From NCBI RefSeq assembly GCF_001685015.1, contig NZ_MAYT01000001.1:655087-719086 (forward strand): 64,000 nucleotides of DNA, read 5' to 3'. This DNA comes from Pseudobacillus wudalianchiensis. Lineage in GTDB: Bacteria; Bacillota; Bacilli; Bacillales; Domibacillaceae. A model generated the notes under the pieces. It had not been told where the DNA came from. It made no database searches and saw only the letters and a program-made list of their open reading frames with translations. Of this stretch, positions 8,902-18,472 are shown in pieces; the stretch's first letter is position 1; the number at the start of each line of letters is the position of its first letter. The translations under genes and the position numbers were made by a program.

Positions 8902-10074
8902 ATGAGATATTTAACAGCAGGAGAATCGCATGGACCACAATTAACAACCATTATTGAGGGGCTGCCAGCCGGAATGCCGCTTACAGCCGAAGCTATAAAC
9001 AAAGAGCTCAGCCGCAGACAAAAAGGGCACGGCAGAGGCCGCAGAATGCAAATCGAAAAGGATCAGGCACAAATTAAGAGCGGTGTCCGCCATGGTTACA
9101 CACTTGGATCACCTGTTGCTCTCGTCGTTGAAAATAACGATTGGAAACATTGGACAAAAATTATGGGCAGTGAGCCGTTTGATGAAGCAGATGGGGAAGA
9201 GATGAAGCGGCAGATTACCCGTCCGCGTCCGGGGCACGCTGATTTAAATGGCGGCTTAAAATACGGCCATCGGGATATGAGAAACGTACTGGAGCGCTCT
9301 TCTGCCCGCGAAACAACTGTACGGGTAGCAGCTGGCGCTGTTGCAAAACAGTTATTGAAACTTTTAGGCATCGAAATTGCTTCTCACGTCATTGAAATTG
9401 GCGGCATTAAAGCCGAGCATGTAGAATTTGAGAGTTTAGCACAATTACAAGAGTTAAGTGAAAACTCACCGGTTCGCTGTCTGGACCAAGAAGCTGAGAA
9501 AAAAATGATGCAGGCCATCGATGATGCAAAAGCAAACGGTGATTCAATTGGCGGTGTCGTTGAAGTGATCGCCGAAGGTATGCCAGCAGGAGTAGGAAGC
9601 TACGTTCACTGGGACAGAAAGTTAGATGCTAAAATTGCAGCAGCCGTTATGAGCATAAACGCTTTTAAAGGAGTAGAAATCGGAATTGGTTTCGAAGCAG
9701 CAGAGAGATTTGGCAGTGAAGTGCACGATGAAATTGCTTGGAGTGAAGAAAGAGGATATTACCGGAAAACGAATCGTCTAGGCGGTTTCGAAGGTGGAAT
9801 GACAACAGGCATGCCGGTAGTTGTTCGTGGGGTGATGAAGCCGATTCCTACACTATACAAACCGCTTGAAAGTGTTGATATTGATACGAAAGAGCCATTC
9901 ACTGCAAGTATTGAACGTTCAGATAGCTGTGCGGTACCTGCAGCAGCCGTTGTGGCTGAAGCGGTTGTAGCTTGGGAGCTTGCTTCCGCTATTGTTGACC
10001 AATTTTATAGCGACCGAATGGATACGTTAGCAGCGTCGCTAGAAGAATTCCGGCGCTATGCAAAGGAGTTCTAA
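8902..10074 (+). CDS. aroC: Chorismate synthase
   Basis: Converts 5-enolpyruvylshikimate 3-phosphate to chorismate with reduced FMN. The 390-residue protein has the signatures GESHG at 7-11, RPGHADL at 109-115 and ERSSARET at 131-138. Start is the ATG at 8902, preceded by AAGGGAG; an in-frame TTG at 8884 overlaps that ribosome site. It is called aroF in B. subtilis and is the first gene of aroC-aroB-aroH-hisC-tyrA-aroA, with aroB two bases downstream. Confidence 0.97.
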   Translation: MRYLTAGESHGPQLTTIIEGLPAGMPLTAEAINKELSRRQKGHGRGRRMQIEKDQAQIKSGVRHGYTLGSPVALVVENNDWKHWTKIMGSEPFDEADGEEMKRQITRPRPGHADLNGGLKYGHRDMRNVLERSSARETTVRVAAGAVAKQLLKLLGIEIASHVIEIGGIKAEHVEFESLAQLQELSENSPVRCLDQEAEKKMMQAIDDAKANGDSIGGVVEVIAEGMPAGVGSYVHWDRKLDAKIAAAVMSINAFKGVEIGIGFEAAERFGSEVHDEIAWSEERGYYRKTNRLGGFEGGMTTGMPVVVRGVMKPIPTLYKPLESVDIDTKEPFTASIERSDSCAVPAAAVVAEAVVAWELASAIVDQFYSDRMDTLAASLEEFRRYAKEF

Positions 10075-10076
10075 TC

Positions 10077-11168
10077 ATGAGAGAGTTAACGATTGAAACA
10101 CCAGATCAATCTTACCCTGTCTACGTTGGAGAAGGCGCGCTAAGCAAATTGACTGAGTTATTTGCCGGTCCTTTAAAGGGGACAACTAAACTTCTTGTCA
10201 TTGCCGATGAGCTTGTTGCCTCGTTACATAGTGAGGCATTGCAGCAGGCTCTTCCGCCTCAGCTCTCATGTGAGTGGCTGACAGTGCCGAATGGCGAGGC
10301 AGCTAAAACCTTCTCTTCCTTTGAGAACTGTTTAACGTTTGCCCTTGAAAAAGGACTTGATCGTAAATCTTGTATCCTAGCATTCGGCGGCGGGGCTACT
10401 GGTGACTTGGCTGGATACGTAGCAGCAAGTTATATGCGGGGAATTTCATTCATCCAAATTCCGACGACTATTTTGGCCCACGATAGTGCGGTAGGCGGAA
10501 AAACGGCTATTAATCATCCGCTCGGCAAAAATATGATTGGCCATTTTCATCAGCCAGCAGCTGTTGTGTTCGATACTCGCTTTCTTCAAACATTGCCTGA
10601 GCAGCAAGTTCGTTCGGGTTTTGCGGAAGTGATCAAGCACGCCTTAATTGCTGATCCAGCTTTTTTAGCTGAGTTAAAGGCTAATGTTAAGAGCTTTAAA
10701 GACTTGTCTGCTGATTTTCTCGCTTATTGTCTTGAAAAAGGCATCCAAATTAAAGGGGAGATTGTCGGAAAGGATGTAAAAGAGCAGGGAGTCAGGGCTT
10801 ACTTGAATTTTGGCCATACTTATGGCCATGCGCTTGAGGCAAAGCTTGGCTACGGCCGGATTACACATGGAGAAGCTGTAGCAGCAGGAATGGTGTTTGC
10901 GCTTCATGTCAGTGAAAGAAAAGCAGGCTTGTCATTCGATTTAAAAGAATTTATCGTTTGGCTTAAAGGGCTGGGCTATCCGTTAGATTTGAATAACGGA
11001 TTGCCGTTTGAAGAACTATACACATTAATGGCAAGAGATAAAAAGACGATCGGTGAAACTATTCGTTTTGTATTATTGCAGGAAGTAGGGCGACCGGTTA
11101 TGAAAGAAATGAGCCGGCAGGAACTAGAAGAGGCCGATCGATTTATGAGAGAGGAGGCTGCCGTGTGA
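10077..11168 (+). CDS. aroB: 3-dehydroquinate synthase
   Basis: Second step of the shikimate pathway: DAHP to 3-dehydroquinate, with NAD and a divalent metal. The 363-residue protein has the NAD loop GGGATGD at 104-110, DSAVGGKTAIN at 136-146 and the metal-binding HTYGHALE segment. Its start is two bases after the aroC stop and its stop overlaps the aroH start, so the three are translationally coupled. Confidence 0.97.
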   Translation: MRELTIETPDQSYPVYVGEGALSKLTELFAGPLKGTTKLLVIADELVASLHSEALQQALPPQLSCEWLTVPNGEAAKTFSSFENCLTFALEKGLDRKSCILAFGGGATGDLAGYVAASYMRGISFIQIPTTILAHDSAVGGKTAINHPLGKNMIGHFHQPAAVVFDTRFLQTLPEQQVRSGFAEVIKHALIADPAFLAELKANVKSFKDLSADFLAYCLEKGIQIKGEIVGKDVKEQGVRAYLNFGHTYGHALEAKLGYGRITHGEAVAAGMVFALHVSERKAGLSFDLKEFIVWLKGLGYPLDLNNGLPFEELYTLMARDKKTIGETIRFVLLQEVGRPVMKEMSRQELEEADRFMREEAAV

Positions 11169-11554
11169 TCAGGGGAATTAGGGGAGCAACGACGGTAAAA
11201 GAAAATAATGAAAAAGAAATGATCGATTGTACGGAAGTGCTTTTGAAAGAAATGGTTCAACAAAATAATTTGCAGCCTGAGGATGTTTGCTCGGTTTTTA
11301 TTTCCGTAACGAATGATATTGATGCGGCTTTTCCTGCGAGAGCTTTAAGGAGACTATCCGGGTGGGAGTATGTACCGGTGATGTGTATGAATGAGATCCC
11401 GGTACCCGGCAGTTTAGCGCAATGCATTAGGGTTATGATGCATGTGAATACTAAAGCGGCGCAGCAAGAAGTTAAACATATTTATTTAGAAGAAGCTGTG
11501 AAGCTGCGGCCCGATCTGCAACAATCAAGCCAATGCGGTCAGCTGAGCAAGTAA
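11165..11554 (+). CDS. aroH: Chorismate mutase, AroH type
   Basis: Rearranges chorismate to prephenate, the branch to phenylalanine and tyrosine. It is a monofunctional AroH-class enzyme of 129 residues. The catalytic residues known in B. subtilis as Arg7, Glu78 and Arg90 correspond here to Arg6, Glu77 and Arg89. The start is GTG at 11165, overlapping the aroB stop. In B. subtilis the trpEDCFBA genes follow aroH; here hisC follows after 18 bases. Confidence 0.96.
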   Translation: MIRGIRGATTVKENNEKEMIDCTEVLLKEMVQQNNLQPEDVCSVFISVTNDIDAAFPARALRRLSGWEYVPVMCMNEIPVPGSLAQCIRVMMHVNTKAAQQEVKHIYLEEAVKLRPDLQQSSQCGQLSK

Positions 11555-11572
11555 CCAAAAGAAGGGATTGTG

Positions 11573-12679
11573 ATGAAGATGAAATGGAAACAACAAATTA
11601 ATGGTCTGAAAGCCTATCAGCCTGGACGTTCAATTGAAGATGTAAAAAAAGAATACGGTCTTGAGAAAATCGTTAAGCTTGCATCAAATGAAAATCCTTT
11701 CGGTTCATCCAATAAAGCGAAAGAATGGGTACAATCGTATGATTCCTCCTACGCCCTTTATCCGGATGGTTATACAACTGTTCTGCGCTCTGCTCTTAGT
11801 GAATTTCTTGGTGTAGATGAAAAGCAGCTTATTTTTGGCAATGGTTCTGATGAGTTAATTTTAATTATTTCTAGAGCTCTGCTTGAGCCAGGAAAAAATA
11901 CGGTGATGGCAACACCTACTTTCCCGCAATACCGACACAATGCAACAGTGGAAGGAGCTGAAATTCGCGAGGTTCCACTTGTAGACGGTGCTCATGATCT
12001 AGATGCCATGCTTGCAGCCATTGACGAACAGACAGCGGTTGTCTGGCTGTGCAGTCCGAACAATCCAACGGGGATTTATATTAACAATGAGCATCTCATT
12101 CAATTTTTAGATAAAGTACCGAATGATGTTCTCGTTGTTCTCGATGAAGCCTACTATGAATACGTAACAGCGGATGATTATTATAATGCTTTAGAGGTTG
12201 CGAAAAATTATTCAAACGTAATTGTTTTAAGAACGTTCTCTAAAATCTATGGACTCGCTAGCTTCCGTGTTGGCTATGGGTTTGGTTCTGAAGAAATCAT
12301 TCGTGCTTTAGAGCCAGTGCGTGAACCATTTAATATTAATACGCTTGGAGGAGGTGCGGCTTTAGCTGCCCTCGCGGATCAAGAGTTTGTGAATAAGTGT
12401 AAAGAAGAGAATAAAAAGGGACTCGAACAGTTCTACCAATTCTGTCAAAAAGAAAATCTAGACTATTATCCGTCGGAAGGAAATTTCATTTTAATCGATT
12501 TTAAATGTGACAGCGATCAGCTATTTGAGTATTTAATGAAAAAAGGCTATATCGTCCGCTCAGGAAACGCTCTTGGCTGCCCAGGCGCGGTTCGGGTAAC
12601 CGTCGGATCACACGATCAAAATGAAGGAGTTATTCAAGCTATGAAGAGTTTCATAGTAGAAAACGCGATTAGACAGTAG
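11573..12679 (+). CDS. hisC: Histidinol-phosphate / aromatic aminotransferase
   Basis: A fold-type I PLP aminotransferase of 368 residues. It acts in histidine synthesis (imidazole acetol phosphate) and, in Bacillus, also in tyrosine and phenylalanine synthesis, which explains its place in an aromatic operon. SPNNPTG lies at 161-167, the PLP-contacting DEAYYEY at 191-197, and the Schiff-base lysine is Lys224 in TFSKIYGLA. ATG at 11573 follows GAAGGGA; an in-frame GTG one codon upstream is the alternative. Confidence 0.95.
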   Translation: MKMKWKQQINGLKAYQPGRSIEDVKKEYGLEKIVKLASNENPFGSSNKAKEWVQSYDSSYALYPDGYTTVLRSALSEFLGVDEKQLIFGNGSDELILIISRALLEPGKNTVMATPTFPQYRHNATVEGAEIREVPLVDGAHDLDAMLAAIDEQTAVVWLCSPNNPTGIYINNEHLIQFLDKVPNDVLVVLDEAYYEYVTADDYYNALEVAKNYSNVIVLRTFSKIYGLASFRVGYGFGSEEIIRALEPVREPFNINTLGGGAALAALADQEFVNKCKEENKKGLEQFYQFCQKENLDYYPSEGNFILIDFKCDSDQLFEYLMKKGYIVRSGNALGCPGAVRVTVGSHDQNEGVIQAMKSFIVENAIRQ

Positions 12680-12692
12680 GTGCTTGTGGAAA

Positions 12693-13796
12693 ATGAGAGG
12701 AACTGTATTAGTTGCCGGAATGGGATTAATTGGCGGATCGCTGGCAAAAGCGATCAAGGCAGCCCATCCCCAGGCAGAAATAATCGGATACGACATTCGC
12801 GAAGATGAAGTAGGTCTTGCGGAAGCGTTAAATATCATTGACAAAAAAGCAGAATCGTTTCAGCAAGGGGCTGAACAGGCCGATCTAATCGTTTTAGCTG
12901 TACCTGTTTTACAGACAGAAAAGCTAATTAACGAGCTGGCTGAATTTACTTTAAAAGAAGAGGTTATTATTACAGACACAGGCAGTACGAAAAAACGAAT
13001 TATGTCCTGTGCGGCTATCTTGGAGGACCGTCAGATCACCTTTATTGGTGGTCATCCGATGGCTGGATCTCACAAAAGCGGAGTGGCAGCTGCCAAAGAA
13101 CTTCTGTTTGAAAATGCCTTTTATTTGTTAACCCCGGGGGAAGGGGCTAATGAAAAGCAAATAGCCGTCCTGAAAAAATGGCTGCAAGGAACAAAAGCTA
13201 AAATAATAGAAATCTCTGCTGACGACCATGATCGCCTGACAGGTGTCGTCAGCCATTTCCCTCATGTGATCGCGGCTTCTCTTGTTCACCAGGCTCGCAA
13301 ATACAATAATAGCAATTCTCTTATTTCTCGTCTTGCGGCTGGTGGATTTCGTGACTTGACGAGAATCGCTTCATCTAATCCCGAAATGTGGAAGGATATT
13401 TCCTTACATAACAAAGACGTATTGCTGACACTTTTGCATGATTGGAAAATAGAGATGGAGAGAGTAATAGAAGTTTTGGAAGAAGAGAGTGAGCCTCTTC
13501 TATTTGACTATTTTAATGAAGCGAAAGAATTTAGAGATGATCTTCCTGCTAAAGCGATGGGGGCGATTCCTTCATTCTATGATTTATACGTCGATGTACC
13601 GGATTATCCAGGCGTAATATCGGAAGTTACGGCCTATTTAGCAGAAGAAAGAATCAGCATTACGAACATTAGAATTATGGAAACGCGAGAAGACGTGTAC
13701 GGAGTGCTTGTGATTAGCTTTCAAAATGAAAGAGATCGGAAACGAGCACAGCAATGTATAGAAAAGCAAACAAACTATGACTTATTTTTAGCCTAA
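12693..13796 (+). CDS. tyrA: Prephenate dehydrogenase with ACT domain
   Basis: Oxidatively decarboxylates prephenate to 4-hydroxyphenylpyruvate with NAD, the tyrosine branch. The 367-residue protein has a Rossmann motif GMGLIGGS at 9-16, the HPMAG motif of the TyrA family, and a C-terminal ACT domain from about residue 294 that probably binds tyrosine for feedback control. The ATG at 12693 lies 10 bases after AGGTG; a TTG at 12684 sits too close to that site. It is 13 bases from hisC and 11 from aroA. Confidence 0.95.
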   Translation: MRGTVLVAGMGLIGGSLAKAIKAAHPQAEIIGYDIREDEVGLAEALNIIDKKAESFQQGAEQADLIVLAVPVLQTEKLINELAEFTLKEEVIITDTGSTKKRIMSCAAILEDRQITFIGGHPMAGSHKSGVAAAKELLFENAFYLLTPGEGANEKQIAVLKKWLQGTKAKIIEISADDHDRLTGVVSHFPHVIAASLVHQARKYNNSNSLISRLAAGGFRDLTRIASSNPEMWKDISLHNKDVLLTLLHDWKIEMERVIEVLEEESEPLLFDYFNEAKEFRDDLPAKAMGAIPSFYDLYVDVPDYPGVISEVTAYLAEERISITNIRIMETREDVYGVLVISFQNERDRKRAQQCIEKQTNYDLFLA

Positions 13797-13807
13797 AGGG
13801 TGATTCG

Positions 13808-15097
13808 ATGAAGGAAATGGAGTTAGAACTAACAAATTCCCCGCTGAATGGGCGAATAGAAGTACCAGGAGATAAATCAATTTCCCACCGCTCGGTTATG
13901 TTCGGTGCCTTAGCAGAAGGTAAAACAACGATCCGACATTTTTTGAAGGGTGAGGATTGTTTGCGGACGATTGATTGTTTTCGCAAGCTAGGGGTTAACA
14001 TCGAAGAAACCGATGAAGAAATTATTGTGTACGGAAAGGGCTGGGAAGGGTTAAGTGAGCCAACCGAAATTCTCGATGCCGGCAATTCGGGTACAACGAC
14101 GAGACTTTTGTTAGGGATTCTCGCTGGAAGACCATTCCATACTGTATTAATTGGCGACGAATCTATTGCCAAGCGGCCAATGGATCGGGTAGTCGTGCCG
14201 CTGACAAGCATGGGGGCAAAAATTAATGGAAGAAGCAGCGGCCGGTTTACACCGCTTGCCGTTAATGGTTCCAAACTTCATGCCATTCAATATGAATTGC
14301 CTGTAGCCAGCGCTCAAGTGAAGTCCGCTATCTTATTTGCTGCTCTTCAGGCAGAGGGAGAGACGGTTATTACGGAGCCGCAGCTAACCCGTGATCATAC
14401 AGAAAAAATGATCAAGCAGTTTGGTGGGGATATTACTAGACGCGGCAATGAAATCGTCGTACAAGGCGGCCAGTCGTTTACAGGCACGAATGTATATGTA
14501 CCGGGAGACATTTCTTCAGCGGCCTTTTTTCTCGTTGCCGGCGCTATGGTGCCTGGCAGTGAAATCGTCCTTGAAAACGTGGGCTTGAACCCGACAAGAA
14601 GGGGAATTATTGATGTTCTCGTTCAAATGGGTGCAGATATTCATGTTGAAGCGAGTGACGCGATTGGAGAAGAGATAGGGACGATTACGATTCGCACTTC
14701 CCAGTTAAAGGGCATTGAAATTGGCGGCGATTTGATTCCAAAGCTGATTGATGAAATTCCGATCATTGCGTTACTTGCTACCCAAGCAGAGGGAAAGACC
14801 GTCATCAAAGATGCGGAAGAATTAAAAGTAAAAGAAACGAATCGCATTGATACAGTTGTAAATGAATTGAAAAAGCTCGGAGCAGAAATTGAGGCAACCG
14901 AAGACGGTATGATTGTATATGGCAAGAGCCCGCTGACTGGAGCGCGTGTCTCATCACATGGGGATCATCGGATTGGTATGATGCTCGCGGTTGCGTCTCT
15001 TGTGGCTAACGGAACGCTTACGCTCGAAAATCCTGAGTCTATCGCCGTTTCCTATCCTTCTTTTTTTGAAGATATGAAACAGCTGACTCAAAAATAA
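13808..15097 (+). CDS. aroA: EPSP synthase (class II type)
   Basis: Transfers enolpyruvate from PEP to shikimate 3-phosphate. The 429-residue protein carries GDKSISHR at 21-28 and AGNSGTT in the substrate loop. Four motifs used to define class II enzymes are all visible: GDKS at 21-24, SAQVK at 168-172, RDHTE at 195-199 and NPTR at 261-264. It is the last gene of the supraoperon (aroE in B. subtilis naming) and is followed by a terminator. Confidence 0.96.
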   Translation: MKEMELELTNSPLNGRIEVPGDKSISHRSVMFGALAEGKTTIRHFLKGEDCLRTIDCFRKLGVNIEETDEEIIVYGKGWEGLSEPTEILDAGNSGTTTRLLLGILAGRPFHTVLIGDESIAKRPMDRVVVPLTSMGAKINGRSSGRFTPLAVNGSKLHAIQYELPVASAQVKSAILFAALQAEGETVITEPQLTRDHTEKMIKQFGGDITRRGNEIVVQGGQSFTGTNVYVPGDISSAAFFLVAGAMVPGSEIVLENVGLNPTRRGIIDVLVQMGADIHVEASDAIGEEIGTITIRTSQLKGIEIGGDLIPKLIDEIPIIALLATQAEGKTVIKDAEELKVKETNRIDTVVNELKKLGAEIEATEDGMIVYGKSPLTGARVSSHGDHRIGMMLAVASLVANGTLTLENPESIAVSYPSFFEDMKQLTQK

Positions 15098-15142
15098 TCA
15101 ACCGAAGATACTGATTTATAAAAGCGATACGTATAGATAAAA

Positions 15143-15171
15143 AGGAGCTGATTTCATCGGCTCCTTTTTTT
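15143..15171 (+). terminator. Terminator of the aro operon
   Basis: A 10-bp stem with one G-T pair (15143-15152 with 15156-15165) and a 3-base loop, followed by T to 15171. Confidence 0.88.
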
Positions 15172-15230
15172 ACATGAGGAAGGAAAATGCTCTTTCCTGG
15201 AGAATGTATTAATTATTACAGATAAAAAAG

Positions 15231-15300
15231 TTGCTGTCGGGCTTTTCTTTCACTATGATAACAATATTACAAGGTGTTGATAAGGAATGTGATGAACACC
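15231..15300 (+). promoter_or_regulatory. Sigma-A promoter and 5' hairpin for ypiA
   Basis: TTGCTG at 15231-15236, a 17-base spacer and TATGAT at 15254-15259. Transcription would start near 15266; GGTGTT at 15273-15278 pairs with AACACC at 15295-15300 to give a hairpin near the 5' end. The rest of the leader to ypiA at 15407 holds nothing else I recognise. Confidence 0.6.
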
Positions 15301-15406
15301 GTCAGGCTGATTGGCAATACACGAAGATCCTCTGCGTGCGGCGGATAAGTGTATACGAGCAGCCTAGGTAGCAGCAAACTGTTTTTTCAGAAAGGATTCG
15401 AAGAAA

Positions 15407-16666
15407 ATGTCTTATGCACAGCAAATGCTCGAAAGTTTGGAAAGAGGGGAAAATGAAAAGGCGCTTTCCCTGTTTAAAAAAGTTCAGTCGTTTTCCTCGG
15501 ACGAAGAAAAGTTTGCCCTGGCTGAACAACTGTATGGTCTAGGTTTTCTCGAAGAAGCGCGAGAGCTGTATGAAAAGCTTCTTGAAGCCTTTCCGGAAGA
15601 AGGAGAATTGCGTGTCCTTCTAGCTGAAGTGCTCGTTGATATGGATAAAGAAGAAGAGGCCATGCTTCTTCTTGAGCAGCTGGATCAAACGGATGAAAAT
15701 TACCCAAGGGCGCTCTTGCTCCTCGCAGATCTCTACCAAATGCAGGGTTTGTATGAAGTGAGCGAGCAAAAGCTGCAAGCTGCAAATGAATTGTTACCTG
15801 ACGAACCTGTCATTCAATTTGCGCTCGCTGAATTTTACTCAGAGCAGGGAAGGTTTCTGGAAGCGATCCGCCTTTATAAACAGCTGCTCACGGGCGGTCA
15901 GCAAGAGATAGCTGGTATTTCTATTGACCAGCGCTTAGCCGAATCATTAAGCGCAGGCGGCGCATTTGAAGAAAGTCTGGAACATTATGAAAAGGCGCTT
16001 GATCAGCACTTAGAGATTAACACGCTGTTCGGTTATGCTTTTACTGCATTTCAGGCTGGTTTTTATCAAACGGCGATCGCTAAATTTGAAGAGTTAAAAG
16101 CACTCGATCCGGACTATCATTCTATTTATCTGTATTTAGCAAAAGCTTACGAGCACGAGGATGAGTTAGAAAAAGGGCTAGAGGCAGCTAAAGAGGGAAT
16201 TCGTCATGATGAATTTCATAAAGAGCTTCATCTTATTGCCGGCAAACTTAGCTTGAAATTAGGTCGTGAGGAGGAGGCTGAGCACTATTTGCGTTCCGCC
16301 CTCGTATTAGACCCTGAGTTCTCGGAAGCTGCTCTTACCTTGAATAAGCTGCTTTTTCATCAAGAGCGCTACGAAGATGTGCTTGAAATTACAGAGCTGC
16401 TAAAAAAGGATGGGGAAGCAGACCCGCAATTTTTATGGGATGAGGCAAAAGCCCTCAATGAATTGGAAGAGTATAGTCAGGCATTAACTGCATATGAAGA
16501 AGCATATAATTTCTTTAAAAGTCATGCCCACTTTCTAGAAGAGTATGGATATTTCTTAATGGAAGAAGGAAAACGTAAAGAAGCCCTGCAAATATTCCGT
16601 CAACTGCTGCAGGATGATCCGGCAAATGAAGAGTGGCTGCTGCTCATTGAGCGGCTTTCAGATTAA
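15407..16666 (+). CDS. ypiA: TPR-repeat protein YpiA
   Basis: A 419-residue cytoplasmic protein made almost entirely of tetratricopeptide-like helical repeats; A-x-x-x-Y/L-x-x-A spacing is visible throughout, for example in the segments ending QALTAYEEAYNFF and EALQIFRQLLQDDP. It is acidic, with no signal peptide or catalytic motif, so a protein-binding scaffold is likely. It lies directly upstream of ypiB/reoY, the same order as in B. subtilis. The AAAGGA ribosome site is 12 bases before the ATG. Confidence 0.9.
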   Translation: MSYAQQMLESLERGENEKALSLFKKVQSFSSDEEKFALAEQLYGLGFLEEARELYEKLLEAFPEEGELRVLLAEVLVDMDKEEEAMLLLEQLDQTDENYPRALLLLADLYQMQGLYEVSEQKLQAANELLPDEPVIQFALAEFYSEQGRFLEAIRLYKQLLTGGQQEIAGISIDQRLAESLSAGGAFEESLEHYEKALDQHLEINTLFGYAFTAFQAGFYQTAIAKFEELKALDPDYHSIYLYLAKAYEHEDELEKGLEAAKEGIRHDEFHKELHLIAGKLSLKLGREEEAEHYLRSALVLDPEFSEAALTLNKLLFHQERYEDVLEITELLKKDGEADPQFLWDEAKALNELEEYSQALTAYEEAYNFFKSHAHFLEEYGYFLMEEGKRKEALQIFRQLLQDDPANEEWLLLIERLSD

Positions 16667-16702
16667 TTAATTGACTATCTTTACAGAGGAGGGATTTACA
16701 AA

Positions 16703-17242
16703 ATGGCTGCCCCTGTATCTGTTCATGAGAAAAAAGATTTTATCCGCTGGTTTTTAAATCACTATCAATTGAAAAGAAGAGAATCCGTTTGGATTTTAAA
16801 TTACTTAATGAGCCATGACCAACTGATGGAAAAGGTACATTTTGTAGAGGATGCCCAGTATTGTCCACGTGGAATGATTATGTCTACTCATTGTGTAGAT
16901 AGCGCTCCATTTCGTTTTTTTAAAGAAAACGTGATGACGACTGATGCTGAAAAGTCATTCCACGATATTCGGCTGAACAAAGAAGAGGACATTTATATTG
17001 AGTTAAAGTTCAAGTCTTCTAATGTTTCTCATCAGTATGCGGCTGTTATGGAAGAGAATCCATTTATGCCAAGGAATTTAAGAATTACAGAAAAGGATAA
17101 AGCACTCGCTGAAAATTTTCTAAGAGAAGGAATTTATCGTTTTCAGAAGGAGCGATTGCTCGAAGACATTGATAAGGCGCTTGATCGTGGAGACAAAGTA
17201 GCATTCTTAAAGCTGACTGATCAATTGAATGCGTTGAAATAG
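16703..17242 (+). CDS. ypiB: YpiB/ReoY, UPF0302 family with IDEAL domain
   Basis: A 179-residue member of UPF0302 with a C-terminal IDEAL-type helix pair (about 151-177, [23 protein letters not shown]). In Listeria the homologue ReoY works with ReoM and ClpCP to control degradation of MurA, the first enzyme of peptidoglycan synthesis; that role is known from the family and inferred here. GAGGAGGG precedes the ATG. A terminator follows its stop, and ypiA is 36 bases upstream. Confidence 0.92.
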   Translation: MAAPVSVHEKKDFIRWFLNHYQLKRRESVWILNYLMSHDQLMEKVHFVEDAQYCPRGMIMSTHCVDSAPFRFFKENVMTTDAEKSFHDIRLNKEEDIYIELKFKSSNVSHQYAAVMEENPFMPRNLRITEKDKALAENFLREGIYRFQKERLLEDIDKALDRGDKVAFLKLTDQLNALK

Positions 17243-17272
17243 TCTTTTGCCACAGGCAAAAGACTTTATTTC
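17241..17272 (+). terminator. Terminator after ypiB
   Basis: An 11-bp perfect stem (17241-17251 with 17255-17265) with a 3-base loop and a short T-rich tail. The stem begins at the penultimate base of the ypiB stop codon. Confidence 0.8.
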
Positions 17273-17333
17273 TGAATAAAAAGGACGATTCTTAATGAGT
17301 CGCCATGACATTATGAAACAAGAGGTGGACAAC

Positions 17334-17801
17334 ATGAATTGGAATGGTAAAGATATAGAAAGCTTTCAACAGCAAAAAGAATATATAGATACGGCGCTTG
17401 TGCCGCTTGTTCCTATTTCTTTTGAAAGTGACATGAAAGAAACAGCTTCCCAATATGAATTTATTCAGCTTTTAACGACACTGCTTGAGAAGCAATTTAA
17501 AGGAAGAATGCTGCTTCTCCCGCCATTCACGTATATCAAACAACAGGAAGAAGAGGGAAAACTTGCAGCCTTAAATCTTCTAGCTGAAGAATTGGACAAG
17601 GCAGGCTTTCAGCATGCATTATTCTTTACTTCAGACAGCAGTTGGAAGCTTGCTGAAGACAAGATTAATGGCTCACTAATTTGGGTGCCTTCCGTGCCGC
17701 TTGAGCATATGGAGGACTCTTATAAGTATTCCCTCATAGAAGATCAAGCGAAACAATTTGTCAATATAATCGTCCATAAATGGCAGCAGGATTTGTCATA
17801 A
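17334..17801 (+). CDS. ypiF: YpiF, DUF2487 family protein
   Basis: A 155-residue soluble protein of the DUF2487 family, found in B. subtilis between ypiB and qcrA. The ATG at 17334 is chosen because AGAGGTGG at 17321-17328 is correctly spaced; upstream in-frame ATGs at 17295 and beyond lack a ribosome site. No catalytic motif is recognised and its function is unknown. It precedes the cytochrome bc genes, which have their own promoter. Confidence 0.85.
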   Translation: MNWNGKDIESFQQQKEYIDTALVPLVPISFESDMKETASQYEFIQLLTTLLEKQFKGRMLLLPPFTYIKQQEEEGKLAALNLLAEELDKAGFQHALFFTSDSSWKLAEDKINGSLIWVPSVPLEHMEDSYKYSLIEDQAKQFVNIIVHKWQQDLS

Positions 17802-17848
17802 TTCAGAAAATCGTCACACACTTTGACACATTTTTGAACGTTGTGATA

Positions 17849-17877
17849 TTGACCTGTTTCCAAGTTTGGATTATCAT
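17849..17877 (+). promoter_or_regulatory. Sigma-A promoter of qcrABC
   Basis: TTGACC at 17849-17854, 17-base spacer, TATCAT at 17872-17877. The first gene starts at 17955. The upstream stretch 17810-17850 has repeated TTTGA/TTGTGA elements that could bind a regulator such as ResD, but I cannot show it. Confidence 0.7.
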
Positions 17878-17954
17878 AGTGATGTCCTAGTTTATGTTTG
17901 TGCGCTTATATACTGTCCATTGCGGACACAGCTTACAATAGAGGGGGGAAAAGA

Positions 17955-18458
17955 ATGAGTAAACAACCTGTATCAAGACGTCAATTTCTTAACTATACAC
18001 TGACAGGCGTTGGCGGCTTTATGGCAGCTGGCATGTTGATGCCAATGGTTCGTTTTGCAATTGATCCGGTTTTGGCGCATAGTGGAAAAGGCGAATACCA
18101 CACAACGAAGCAGAAAGTGGATGAATTGTCTACGAAACCGACTCGTGTGGACTTCTCTTACGAACAAAAAGATGCATGGTACACATCTGACGTTACACAG
18201 ACAGCTTGGGTTTACAAAAATGATAAAGGCGAAATCGTTGCCCTTTCACCTGTATGTAAACACTTAGGCTGTACGGTTGACTGGGAAGGAAGCGGTCACA
18301 AAAACAAGTTCTATTGCCCTTGTCATGGTGGTTTATATGAAAAGAGTGGAAAGAACATTCCAGGTACACCGCCGACAAGACCGCTTGATGTTTACCCAAC
18401 AAAAGTAAAAGACGGTTTCTTGCAGCTTGGCAAGCCAGAGCCACAAACCATCGCGTAA
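17955..18458 (+). CDS. qcrA: Menaquinol:cytochrome c reductase Rieske iron-sulfur subunit
   Basis: Rieske [2Fe-2S] subunit of the Gram-positive b6c complex, taking electrons from menaquinol to cytochrome c. The 167-residue protein has an SRRQF twin-arginine-like signal anchor (8-12 plus the hydrophobic segment to about 36). The cluster ligands are C101-K-H103 and C121-P-C-H124, with Cys106 and Cys123 placed for the disulfide. ATG at 17955 follows GAGGGGGG; upstream in-frame starts are unsupported. Confidence 0.97.
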   Translation: MSKQPVSRRQFLNYTLTGVGGFMAAGMLMPMVRFAIDPVLAHSGKGEYHTTKQKVDELSTKPTRVDFSYEQKDAWYTSDVTQTAWVYKNDKGEIVALSPVCKHLGCTVDWEGSGHKNKFYCPCHGGLYEKSGKNIPGTPPTRPLDVYPTKVKDGFLQLGKPEPQTIA

Positions 18459-18472
18459 AGGAGGCGTAATTC

